Origin: Clostridium vincentii
Lineage (GTDB): Bacteria > Bacillota > Clostridia > Clostridiales > Clostridiaceae
Reading direction: 5' to 3'
Assembly: GCF_002995745.1 (NCBI RefSeq)
Contig: NZ_PVXQ01000002.1
Coordinates: 1 to 64,000, forward strand
Length of the DNA stretch: 64,000 nucleotides
Position numbers and translations under genes: made by a program. Positions 56,659 to 64,000 of this stretch are shown piece after piece. The notes under the pieces were generated by a model. That model did not search any database. It saw only the letters and a list, made by a program, of their open reading frames with translations, and was not told the origin of the DNA. Each line of letters opens with the position of its first letter. Within the stretch, counting starts at the first letter, position 1.

Positions 56659-56823
56659 AATTCTAAAAAATATTAAGAAATTCAAGTTCAAGAGTGGTAT
56701 ACATGGACCTAATGTTATCAAGAATATTTGGATTCTCTGTTTAATTGATATTATATGTTATAATAGCAATTATGTAGAGAGTCTAAATATATTTACAAGT
56801 TAATTAGAAGGAGTACAACATAG

Positions 56824-57531
56824 ATGGAAGTAAAGTATAAAATTATTGCAAAAAAAATTGAAGAAAATATAATTGAAGGAAAGTATGATAATACTAAAAA
56901 ACTCCCAACCGTTGAGGAATTAATGGAGATATATAAGGTAAGCCGAAGTACAATACGACAGGCTATTAATACATTAGTGGATAAAGGAGAAGTTTATCAA
57001 GTCCAAGGTAGTGGGATTTTCATTAGAGAAACTAAAAAAGACGGATTCATAAATATACAGTATATGAGAGGGTTAAGTGGAGATTTTATAAAGAATAAAA
57101 TCAAAACAAAGGTACTCGAATTAAAAGTTATTAAGTCTGACAGAGAAATATCTGAAAAAATGAAGTGCAATGAAGGAACAGACTTATATTTTATAAAGCG
57201 ATTAAGGTATCTAGATAATGATGCCTATACTGTGGAATATTCATATTATAATAAAGAAATAATACCATATTTAAACACAGAAATAGTTGAAGAATCAATA
57301 TACTCATATATTTCTGAAAGCTTGAAGTTAAATATAGGGTTTGCAGATAAAATAATATATTGTGAACCGTTAACGCTTGAACATAGTAAGCTGTTAGGAT
57401 TAAAAGAGGGAGACGGATCTCTTGTAATAGAAGATACAGTTTTCTTAACAAATGGACTAGTTTTCGATACGTCTAAGGTTATATATAATTATAAATTTGC
57501 AAAATTATTAAGTTTATCTAACTATAAGTGA
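56824..57531 (+). CDS. GntR-family transcriptional regulator with UTRA domain
   Basis: This 235-residue regulator has an N-terminal winged helix (about 5-72: KKLPTVEELMEIYKVSRSTIRQAINTLVDKGEVYQVQGSG) and a C-terminal UTRA effector domain (about 90-230). UTRA regulators of this kind sense sugar phosphates. Its direct neighbour is a 6-phospho-beta-glucosidase gene, so it probably responds to a phosphorylated beta-glucoside and controls that gene; this is inference. A TGTTATAAT extended -10 box (56756-56764) is a likely promoter. It starts at ATG behind AGAAGGAG. Confidence 0.92.
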   Translation: MEVKYKIIAKKIEENIIEGKYDNTKKLPTVEELMEIYKVSRSTIRQAINTLVDKGEVYQVQGSGIFIRETKKDGFINIQYMRGLSGDFIKNKIKTKVLELKVIKSDREISEKMKCNEGTDLYFIKRLRYLDNDAYTVEYSYYNKEIIPYLNTEIVEESIYSYISESLKLNIGFADKIIYCEPLTLEHSKLLGLKEGDGSLVIEDTVFLTNGLVFDTSKVIYNYKFAKLLSLSNYK

Positions 57532-57575
57532 GAAAAAAATTATTAAAGATGTTATACTGATAACACTTTTAACAG

Positions 57576-57616
57576 AGTACGAGATGCTTTTATATAGCAA
57601 TCTCGTACTTTTTTTA
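57576..57616 (+). terminator. Terminator after the GntR gene
   Basis: AGTACGAGATGC and GCAATCTCGTACT pair (one bulge) with a T run of seven. Confidence 0.92.
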
Positions 57617-57672
57617 TTTTATAGATAACTATTTTTTAAATATGCGAAAATTATAAGAATAATGTCTAAAAG

Positions 57673-57686
57673 AGTTAAAAATAACT
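57673..57686 (+). promoter_or_regulatory. Inverted repeat upstream of the beta-glucosidase, possible GntR operator
   Basis: AGTTA-AAAA-TAACT is a short perfect inverted repeat between the GntR terminator and the glucosidase gene, in the position expected for an operator. The assignment is speculative. Confidence 0.3.
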
Positions 57687-57800
57687 TTAATTGTTAGTTT
57701 ACAAAAGGAATAAGATAGGATAACATATAATAGTGCGGATGAATTAAAAGTATAGATACCAATATAAAAAATACCGAAATATATTTAAGGGGGAAGATAA

Positions 57801-59201
57801 ATGAAGTTTCCAAATGATTTTTTATTCGGAGCGGCGTCTGCTGCATATCAAATTGAAGGAGCATATAATAAGGATGGGAAAGGTATATCAAATTGGGACG
57901 TGTTTTCAAAAATGCCTGGAAAAACTTTTGAAGCAACCAATGGAGACGTTGCTATAGATCATTATCATAGATATAAAGAAGACATAAAATTAATGGCTGA
58001 AATGGGATTAGAATCGTATAGATTTTCTATCTCTTGGTGTAGGATTTTTCCAAATGGACAAGGCGAAGTTAATCAGGCTGGAATTAAATTTTATAATAAT
58101 ATAATTGATGAATGTTTAAAATATGGAATAGTCCCTTTTGTGACCCTATATCATTGGGATCTTCCAGAAGCTTTAGAATTGTATGGAGGATGGATAAACA
58201 AGAATACAATAGATGCATTTACAGCTTATGCAGAAATCTGTTTTAAAGCTTTCGGAGATAGGGTAAAACATTGGATTACATTCAATGAAACAGTTGTTTT
58301 CACTAAATTAGGATATATTCAGGGGGCACATCCACCAGCAATCGAAAATGATCAAAAGAAATATTTCCAAGCAATACACAATGTATTAGTTGCACATGCT
58401 AAATCAGTAGAAATATACAAAGAATTAAAGCAGTATGGAGAAATAGGAATAACTAATGTATTTACTCCGGCATTCAGCATAGATGACAATCTAGATAATA
58501 TTGATGCAGCAAACCATGCAAATAACTATGAACTATATTTGTTCTATGATCCAGTATTAAAGGGAGAATACCCTGAATATGTTTCAAATCAACTTAAGGA
58601 AAGAGGAGTATTCCCAGAGACTACTGAGGAAGAGATGGATATTCTTAAAAGAAACTGTGAAAAGAATGATTTTATAGGATTGAACTACTATCAACCAATG
58701 AGAGTAGCTAGAAATTTTGATGTGGATTCAAAGGAAAAAGCAAGTGCAACAGGAGCGGCAGGTGGGGCATACTTTGATGGATATTTCAAAACGGTTGTTT
58801 TGCTTGATAAGAAGTATACAAAATGGGGATGGGAGATTTCAGCTGAAGCTTTTGTAGAGGGAACTAAGATGCTTAAGGAAAGATATGGAGACATCAAGCT
58901 TTATGTTACTGAAAATGGATTAGGAGATATAGATCCAATTGTTGGAGAAGAAATAATGGATACTGCACGAACTGAATTTATAGAGGAACATTTAAAGGCG
59001 TGCAAGGAAGCAATTAGACAAGGGATAAACATTAAGGGTTATTATGCTTGGTCTGTAATAGACTTGTTAAGCTGGCTAAATGGATATAAAAAGCAATATG
59101 GGTTTATCTATGTAGACCACGATAATAATCTTGCTAGAAAGAAAAAATACTCTTTTAATTGGTACAAAGGTGTTATTGAAAATAGAGGAGAAAATCTTTA
59201 A
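57801..59201 (+). CDS. bglA: GH1 6-phospho-beta-glucosidase
   Basis: This 466-residue cytoplasmic GH1 enzyme has the acid/base Glu163 (TFNE) and nucleophile Glu371 (VTENG). Near the C-terminus SWLNGYKKQY places Ser424, Lys431 and Tyr433 in the S-x6-K-x-Y pattern that binds the 6-phosphate in LacG-type enzymes. It therefore most likely acts on phosphorylated cellobiose or other beta-glucosides imported by a PTS. No PTS genes are in the window. It starts at ATG behind AGGGGGAAG and follows a GntR/UTRA regulator. Confidence 0.93.
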   Translation: MKFPNDFLFGAASAAYQIEGAYNKDGKGISNWDVFSKMPGKTFEATNGDVAIDHYHRYKEDIKLMAEMGLESYRFSISWCRIFPNGQGEVNQAGIKFYNNIIDECLKYGIVPFVTLYHWDLPEALELYGGWINKNTIDAFTAYAEICFKAFGDRVKHWITFNETVVFTKLGYIQGAHPPAIENDQKKYFQAIHNVLVAHAKSVEIYKELKQYGEIGITNVFTPAFSIDDNLDNIDAANHANNYELYLFYDPVLKGEYPEYVSNQLKERGVFPETTEEEMDILKRNCEKNDFIGLNYYQPMRVARNFDVDSKEKASATGAAGGAYFDGYFKTVVLLDKKYTKWGWEISAEAFVEGTKMLKERYGDIKLYVTENGLGDIDPIVGEEIMDTARTEFIEEHLKACKEAIRQGINIKGYYAWSVIDLLSWLNGYKKQYGFIYVDHDNNLARKKKYSFNWYKGVIENRGENL

Positions 59202-59302
59202 AATAAAAAAATTACAATTAATTTTTTTGATATTATTGTATAAAATATTCTAAAATAAGGTATAATTAGTACATGGAATTAATTGGCAACTGATTCGATA
59301 TT

Positions 59303-59328
59303 TGCATCCGAAAGGGTGCATTTTTTTT
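59303..59328 (+). terminator. Terminator downstream of the beta-glucosidase
   Basis: TGCATCC-GAAA-GGGTGCA forms a 7-bp stem with a GAAA tetraloop followed by eight T, about 100 nt after the gene. A TATAAT in the gap before it could also start a short ~55-nt transcript ending here. Confidence 0.9.
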
Positions 59329-59394
59329 GCCCACAAATGGCATTGATATTATGATATAATTTATTGAAGTATAATAATAGAGGGTGTGTTTAAA

Positions 59395-60762
59395 TTGGTT
59401 GAAAAGAATAAAGAATATGTTTTAAATGTAATCAATGAAGGATATGAAGGAGAAGGAATAGCGAAAGTAGAAGGCTATCCAATTTTTATAGAGGGCGCTT
59501 TAACTGGAGAAAAAGTTAAGGTTAAAATAGTAAAAACAAAGAAAACCTATGGATATGGTAAAATCGTTGAGATTATTGAAACAGTAGAGGATAGAGTTGA
59601 GCCAAAATGTGTGAACTTTAAACAATGTGGTGGATGTTCAATCCAACATATGAGTTACAAAAAGCAGCTTTCTTTTAAATTGGGAAGAGTTAAGGATTGC
59701 TTATCTAAGATAGGGGGATTGTCTGAGGATATAGTTAAGGATCCATTAGGAATGGAGAATCCGTATAGATACAGGAATAAAGTGCAATTACCAATAGGAA
59801 AAGTCAATGGAGAGGTAGTAGTAGGATTTTATGCTGCAAGAAGCCATAACATAATTAATATAAAGAATTGTCTAATACAGGATGAAGTGGCAGATAAGGT
59901 TTCTTCATTAACTAGAAAATGGATAAATAAAAATCATATTGAACCTTCGACTATTGATGGAGTATTTAATCCTAAAGGGATACTTAGGCATATAATGATT
60001 AGAAAAGGTTTTAAAACAGGGGAAGTAATGGTAGTCTTAGTTGCGACTACTAAGGATGTACCCTTCATAGAGGAGTTTAAAGAGCTTATTGTTAGTTCTA
60101 TAGAGGGAATTAAGAGTATAATGCTTAATGTTAATCCTAAGGAAACAAATGTTATTTTAGGAGATAAAAATATAACTCTTTATGGTGGAGATACTATTCA
60201 AGATTACATAGGTGGATTTAGATTTTATATTTCACCAGGATCATTTTTTCAGATAAATCCTATGCAAACTAAGGTTCTTTATAATAAAGTATTAGAATTT
60301 GCAGATTTAACTGGAGAAGAGACTGTTTTTGATGTTTATTGTGGAACGGGGTCAATTACCTTGTTTTTATCAAAGAAAGCAAAAATAGTTTATGGAGTTG
60401 AAGTAATAGACGAAGCAATTTACAACGCAAAGGAAAATGCTAAAATTAATAATGTGGATAATGTTAAATTTGCTGTGGGTAAAGCTGAAGAAGTTATTCC
60501 TGCCCTAATTAAGAAGGGAATTAAAGCTGATGTTATTGTTGTTGATCCACCTCGTAAAGGCTGTGATATTAAATTACTTGACGCTATAGGACAAACAAAA
60601 CCTAAGACAATTGTTTATGTTTCATGTGATCCTAGCACTTTGGCTAGAGACTTGAAGATTCTTCAAGGTTACGGGTATAAGACTATTGAAGCCCAACCTA
60701 TTGACATGTTTGGGCAAACTTCCCATATAGAATGTGTTGTGAAGTTAAAACAAATGATATAA
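59395..60762 (+). CDS. rlmD: 23S rRNA (uracil-5-)-methyltransferase, RlmD/RlmCD family
   Basis: This 455-residue SAM-dependent RNA methyltransferase has an N-terminal TRAM domain (about 1-60). A [4Fe-4S] site uses Cys72, Cys78, Cys81 and Cys159. A Rossmann domain follows ([13 protein letters not shown]) with the catalytic Cys411 ([11 protein letters not shown]). It methylates U1939 and perhaps U747 of 23S rRNA, as RlmCD does in B. subtilis; the site here is inferred. TTG 59395 is chosen with AGAGGG 10 nt upstream; an in-frame GTG 59386 lies too close to it. Confidence 0.93.
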   Translation: MVEKNKEYVLNVINEGYEGEGIAKVEGYPIFIEGALTGEKVKVKIVKTKKTYGYGKIVEIIETVEDRVEPKCVNFKQCGGCSIQHMSYKKQLSFKLGRVKDCLSKIGGLSEDIVKDPLGMENPYRYRNKVQLPIGKVNGEVVVGFYAARSHNIINIKNCLIQDEVADKVSSLTRKWINKNHIEPSTIDGVFNPKGILRHIMIRKGFKTGEVMVVLVATTKDVPFIEEFKELIVSSIEGIKSIMLNVNPKETNVILGDKNITLYGGDTIQDYIGGFRFYISPGSFFQINPMQTKVLYNKVLEFADLTGEETVFDVYCGTGSITLFLSKKAKIVYGVEVIDEAIYNAKENAKINNVDNVKFAVGKAEEVIPALIKKGIKADVIVVDPPRKGCDIKLLDAIGQTKPKTIVYVSCDPSTLARDLKILQGYGYKTIEAQPIDMFGQTSHIECVVKLKQMI

Positions 60763-60807
60763 ATAAGCATTGGGTCAAAAAATCAACTAATCAATCATAT
60801 TAGTTAA

Positions 60808-60845
60808 TAAAAACAGAAACATTTAAAAATGTTTCTGTTTTTTTT
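60808..60845 (+). terminator. Terminator after rlmD
   Basis: AACAGAAACATTT-AAA-AATGTTTCTGTT with flanking A and T runs is a perfect stem. A smaller inverted repeat (AACTAAT / ATTAGTT, 60785-60805) lies just before it. Confidence 0.93.
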
Positions 60846-60847
60846 GA

Positions 60848-60869
60848 TTCAGTAACATATGTTACTGAA
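60848..60869. promoter_or_regulatory. CRP/FNR-type operator upstream of hcp
   Basis: A perfect 22-bp palindrome (half-site TTCAGTAACAT) is centred between 60858 and 60859. Relative to the predicted hcp start (60900) the centre is -41.5, the standard class II activator position for CRP/FNR proteins. HcpR, a CRP/FNR-family regulator, is the likely binder. Confidence 0.75.
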
Positions 60870-60887
60870 AATATAATTATAGATTAG

Positions 60888-60893
60888 TATAAT
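60888..60893 (+). promoter_or_regulatory. -10 box of the hcp promoter
   Basis: A perfect TATAAT with no good -35 box, as expected of an activator-dependent promoter. The predicted start is at about 60900, 52 nt before hcp. Confidence 0.65.
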
Positions 60894-60951
60894 AATCTCA
60901 TAGAGAAGCACATATAGTGCTTACAAAAGTAAAAAAGGGAGGATTAATTAT

Positions 60952-62670
60952 ATGTCTATGTTTTGTTATCAATGTCAAGAAGCAGCAAACTGTAAAGGCT
61001 GTACTGTAAAGGGAATGTGTGGTAAGACTGAAGATCTTGCAAAGGCTCAGGATTTACTAATTTATATAACTAAAGGAATATCTATATTCAGTGTAAAGGC
61101 TAGAGAGAATGGGATAGTTAATAAGGAAGTAGATAATTTTATAATGGAAAGTTTATTTGCAACTATAACTAATGCAAATTTTGATAAAAATGTGTTTATT
61201 GAAAGAATAAGAAAAGGCTTAAGCTTAAGGGAAGAAGTAAAACAAGCACTTCTCAAAGCTAATGTTAAGTTAAGCAATAAAGATGAGAATTCTAATTGGC
61301 TTAAAAAAATATTTAATACATTTGGATTAAAGAAGGAAGAGGAATTAAACTTACCTGATGCAGCAATTTGGTTTTCTAACGATATAAAAGCTTTTAATGA
61401 AAAAGCAGGGAAAGTTGGAGTACTTGCAACAGAGAATGAGGACATAAGATCATTAAGAGAATTATTAACTTATGGACTTAAGGGTATGGCAGCATATGTT
61501 AAGCATGCTAATAATCTTGGATATGATGAAGAAGGAATTCATGCATTTACTCAAAAAGGATTAGCAGCTACTTTAGATGATAGTTTAGGCGCAGATGAAC
61601 TTGTAGCGTTAGTACTTGAATGTGGTAAGTTTGGTGTTGATGCCATGGCATTACTAGACAAGGCTAATACTTCTAGTTACGGAAATCCTGAAATAACAAA
61701 AGTTAATATAGGAGTTAAAAACAATCCTGCTATATTAATTAGTGGACATGATTTAAAGGATATAGAAGAGTTATTAAAGCAGACAGAAGGGACTGGGGTA
61801 GACGTGTATACTCATAGCGAAATGCTTCCAGCTAACTACTATCCTGCATTTAAAAAGTACAAGCATTTAGTAGGTAATTACGGAAATGCATGGTGGAAGC
61901 AAAATGAAGAATTCCAAAGTTTTAACGGACCGATACTTATGACTACAAACTGTATTGTAACTCCAAGAGATTCTTATAAAGATAGATTATACACTACAGG
62001 AGTAACCGGGTTTGAAGGCGTTAAGCATATAGTAAATGGAAGAAATGGAGAATCAAAAGATTTTTCTATAATAATTAACCAGGCTAAACAATGTGCAGCA
62101 CCTAAGGAAATTGAAAAAGGTGAAATAGTAGGAGGTTTTGCTCATAATCAAGTAATAGCTCTTGCAGATAAGATTGTAGATGCAGTTAAAACTGGAGCAA
62201 TAAAGAGATTTTTTGTAATGGCAGGCTGTGATGGAAGAATGAAGAGCAGAGATTACTACACAGAATTTGCTGAGAAATTACCAAAGGATGCAGTTATACT
62301 TACAGCAGGCTGTGCAAAATATAAATATAACAAATTAGATTTAGGCAATATTGGTGGAATTCCAAGAGTACTAGATGCTGGTCAATGTAATGATTCATAT
62401 TCATTAGTAGTAATAGCACTTAAGCTAAAAGAAGTGTTTGAATTAGATAATATAAATGACCTTCCGATTTCTTATAATATTGCATGGTACGAGCAAAAGG
62501 CAGTTATAGTATTACTTGCATTATTACATTTAGGTGTTAAGAAAATTCATTTAGGGCCAACACTACCAGCATTTTTATCACCAAACATAGTGAAAGTATT
62601 GGTTGATAACTTCGGTATTGCAGGAATAACTAATGCAGATGATGACATCAAGATGTTCATGGAAAACTAA
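60952..62670 (+). CDS. hcp: Hydroxylamine reductase (hybrid cluster protein), class I
   Basis: This 572-residue iron-sulfur protein reduces hydroxylamine in vitro and NO in vivo in other bacteria, and guards against nitrosative stress. The N-terminal cluster uses Cys5, Cys8, Cys17 and Cys23 (Cx2C-x8-C-x5-C), the strict-anaerobe pattern. The hybrid-cluster ligands appear in [35 protein letters not shown] and the WYEQKAV Glu/Lys pair. It starts at ATG behind AAGGGAGG. A CRP/FNR-type palindrome precedes its promoter. Confidence 0.97.
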   Translation: MSMFCYQCQEAANCKGCTVKGMCGKTEDLAKAQDLLIYITKGISIFSVKARENGIVNKEVDNFIMESLFATITNANFDKNVFIERIRKGLSLREEVKQALLKANVKLSNKDENSNWLKKIFNTFGLKKEEELNLPDAAIWFSNDIKAFNEKAGKVGVLATENEDIRSLRELLTYGLKGMAAYVKHANNLGYDEEGIHAFTQKGLAATLDDSLGADELVALVLECGKFGVDAMALLDKANTSSYGNPEITKVNIGVKNNPAILISGHDLKDIEELLKQTEGTGVDVYTHSEMLPANYYPAFKKYKHLVGNYGNAWWKQNEEFQSFNGPILMTTNCIVTPRDSYKDRLYTTGVTGFEGVKHIVNGRNGESKDFSIIINQAKQCAAPKEIEKGEIVGGFAHNQVIALADKIVDAVKTGAIKRFFVMAGCDGRMKSRDYYTEFAEKLPKDAVILTAGCAKYKYNKLDLGNIGGIPRVLDAGQCNDSYSLVVIALKLKEVFELDNINDLPISYNIAWYEQKAVIVLLALLHLGVKKIHLGPTLPAFLSPNIVKVLVDNFGIAGITNADDDIKMFMEN

Positions 62671-62685
62671 TACTTAGGAATAGAT

Positions 62686-62719
62686 AAAAGGATTAAGCAA
62701 GATTTGCTTAGTCCTTTTT
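62686..62719 (+). terminator. Terminator of hcp
   Basis: AAAAGGATTAAGCAA and TTGCTTAGTCCTTTT pair (one mismatch) around a 3-nt loop, followed by T. Confidence 0.92.
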
Positions 62720-62832
62720 GATGTAAGATTTAACAAATACAAAAGAAGGTAGCATGCTATTGCAGATTCAACAGAAATACTATTGAAAAGACCCTAGAAT
62801 AGTAGAATATTTCATAAAAAATTATGTTAAAG

Positions 62833-62861
62833 TTTGGATTTAAGGAAATGAATGGTATAAT
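62833..62861 (+). promoter_or_regulatory. Possible promoter of the cache sensor gene
   Basis: TTTGGA (62833-62838), 17 nt, perfect TATAAT (62856-62861). The -35 box is weak. Confidence 0.5.
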
Positions 62862-62911
62862 TATGTAAGAAAAAGAGAGTAGTTAAGATAAAAATCTGGG
62901 GGTTTCATAGA

Positions 62912-64000
62912 ATGCATATAAAACGAGTGCGAAGTTTTAGGAAAGCAGTTTATTTTCAGCTTATATTTATGATAGTAATAACTGCAGGAATATTAGGATA
63001 TTTGTGGATTCATAGTGAGTATACTAATTTTAGTCAGGAATCCAAGAAAGAAGAAAAAGAATTTATTAGTAATCAACAAACTATTATTAAAAATGAAGTA
63101 AATAGTCAGATTGATTATATTCAATATATGAGAGTACAGGCAGAAGATAGATTAAAGGAAAACGTAAAAAACAGGACTTATGAGGCTTATGATATTGCCA
63201 TGAATATTTAGAATCAAAATAAAGATACGAAAAACAAGCAAGAAATTCAAAAATTAATTACAGATACTCTAAGAGATATACGCTTCAATAATGGAAGAGG
63301 ATATTATTTCATGGATACCTTAGAAGGTGATGTAATATTATATCCAGTTATGCCTGAAAGTGAAGGAAGTAATATCTTGGAGCTTAAAGATGCTAAAGGA
63401 AATTATGCCTTACAAGATGAGATAAATTTAGTGAATGAGCAAGGTGAAGGGTACACAACAGGATACTGGATAAATCCTAATTATAATGATAATGAAGGAT
63501 ATAAAAAGATTACCTTTGTGAAAAAATTTGAGAAATATAACTGGTATATAGGAACTGGAGAGTACGTAGATGATGTGGAAAAGGATATACAGCAAGAAAT
63601 TTTAGATAGGGTTGATGTAATTAGATTTGGTAGTGAAAATGATAATTACATATTTATTGATAATTTTGATGGGGTTGAGCTTTGCAATGGTGTGTATAAA
63701 GAGTACGTGGATAAAAACATTTGGGATTTAGAGGATAAAAACGGAACGAAAATAATACAGGAACAAATTACTATCGCAAAAAATTCACAGGATGGGGGAT
63801 TTATGACACATTATTGGAAAACACCAGATACAACAGATGTTTTTCAAAAAATGACTTTTGTAAGAGCGGTACCAGAATGGAATTGGGTAATAGGTTCAGG
63901 CGTACAGTTTGATGAACTTGTAAATACTATACAAGAGAATGAAAGTAAAATGAAAGAAGAAGTAATGAATAGGATTAAAAATATTGTTGGAATAGTGGTA
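62912..64000 (+). pseudogene. Tandem-cache sensor protein interrupted by an in-frame amber codon, 3' end outside window
   Basis: One reading frame runs from ATG 62912 to the window end, broken only by TAG at 63209-63211. The first 99 residues are a short cytoplasmic start, a membrane helix (about 15-33) and a coiled helix. After the TAG the frame continues NQNKD and then two cache modules (RFNNGRGYYFMDTLEGDVILYP...WYIGTGEYVDDV; NYIFIDNFDGVELC...WNWVIGSGVQFDEL), so nothing but the one codon is lost. Such N-termini belong to methyl-accepting receptors, histidine kinases or diguanylate cyclases; the output domain is beyond the edge. Pseudogene, sequencing error and read-through all remain possible. 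Confidence 0.8.

Noticed and set aside
59264-59328. A possible separate small transcript or riboswitch before rlmD
   Set aside because: The -10 box has no well-spaced -35 box and the hairpin is adequately explained as the terminator of the beta-glucosidase gene. No known riboswitch fold was recognised.

Overview
The window looks like chromosomal DNA of a low-GC, spore-forming anaerobe of the genus Clostridium (sensu stricto). The grounds are the strongly AT-rich codon usage, strong AGGAGG ribosome binding sites, an AbrB gene whose promoter carries a consensus Spo0A box, a two-gene transketolase, a desulfoferrodoxin and a strict-anaerobe-type hybrid cluster protein. The species cannot be named from the sequence alone. 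Nearly all genes run on the + strand, in line with the rRNA operon whose 23S 3' part and 5S gene open the window. I see no prophage, insertion sequence or CRISPR array. This is core chromosome with small accessory touches.

Layout. 1-1404: end of an rRNA operon. 1631-12183: a complete glycogen operon (glgB-glgA-glgP-GH13 glucosidase-glgC-glgD). GlgB carries an unusual Lys/Ala-rich histone-like tail. 12374-18655: a parvulin isomerase, a HAD phosphatase, tRNA-Pro, a secreted NlpC/P60 wall hydrolase, a yabB-rsmI pair, convergent abrB with tandem promoters and a Spo0A box, and a DUF1836 gene. 18686-23776: an XPD/DinG-like helicase fused to a RecB-type nuclease domain, a LacX-type epimerase, a YihY membrane protein, a short SSB, and a compact promoter-terminator unit that may make a small RNA or a 21-codon peptide. 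24150-27539: acpS-nnr-LolA-like-mazE-mazF, in the order of the Bacillus acpS region but without alr, and with a MazE that seems to lack its DNA-binding part.

27746-34846: transketolase subunits, a YitT protein, and a division/wall cluster (ftsE, ftsX, a CtpA/B-type protease and a polytopic PDZ protein resembling MinJ in position). 34984-45660: excision repair genes uvrB, uvrA and uvrC. These are interspersed with desulfoferrodoxin and an FHA-FtsW/RodA-PBP trio. uvrB and uvrA each have a promoter with a LexA-like box just downstream, and uvrC has an odd start. 45792-53746: murB, then rapZ-yvcK-whiA, then dnaE. 54163-59201: pfkA-pyk, then a GntR regulator with a 6-phospho-beta-glucosidase. 59395-64000: an rlmD-type rRNA methyltransferase, hcp with a CRP/FNR-type palindrome centred at -41.5, and a tandem-cache sensor interrupted by an amber codon and cut off by the window edge.

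How they work together. Carbon storage (glg operon) and glycolysis (pfkA, pyk, transketolase, 6-phospho-beta-glucosidase) form one theme. Envelope growth and division (ftsEX, NlpC/P60 hydrolase, MinJ-like protein, FtsW/PBP, murB, yvcK, whiA) form a second. DNA repair and replication (uvrABC, dnaE, helicase-nuclease, SSB) form a third, and redox stress (desulfoferrodoxin, hcp) a fourth. Start sites were chosen by ribosome-binding-site spacing and differ from the longest open frame in many cases; this is stated per gene.
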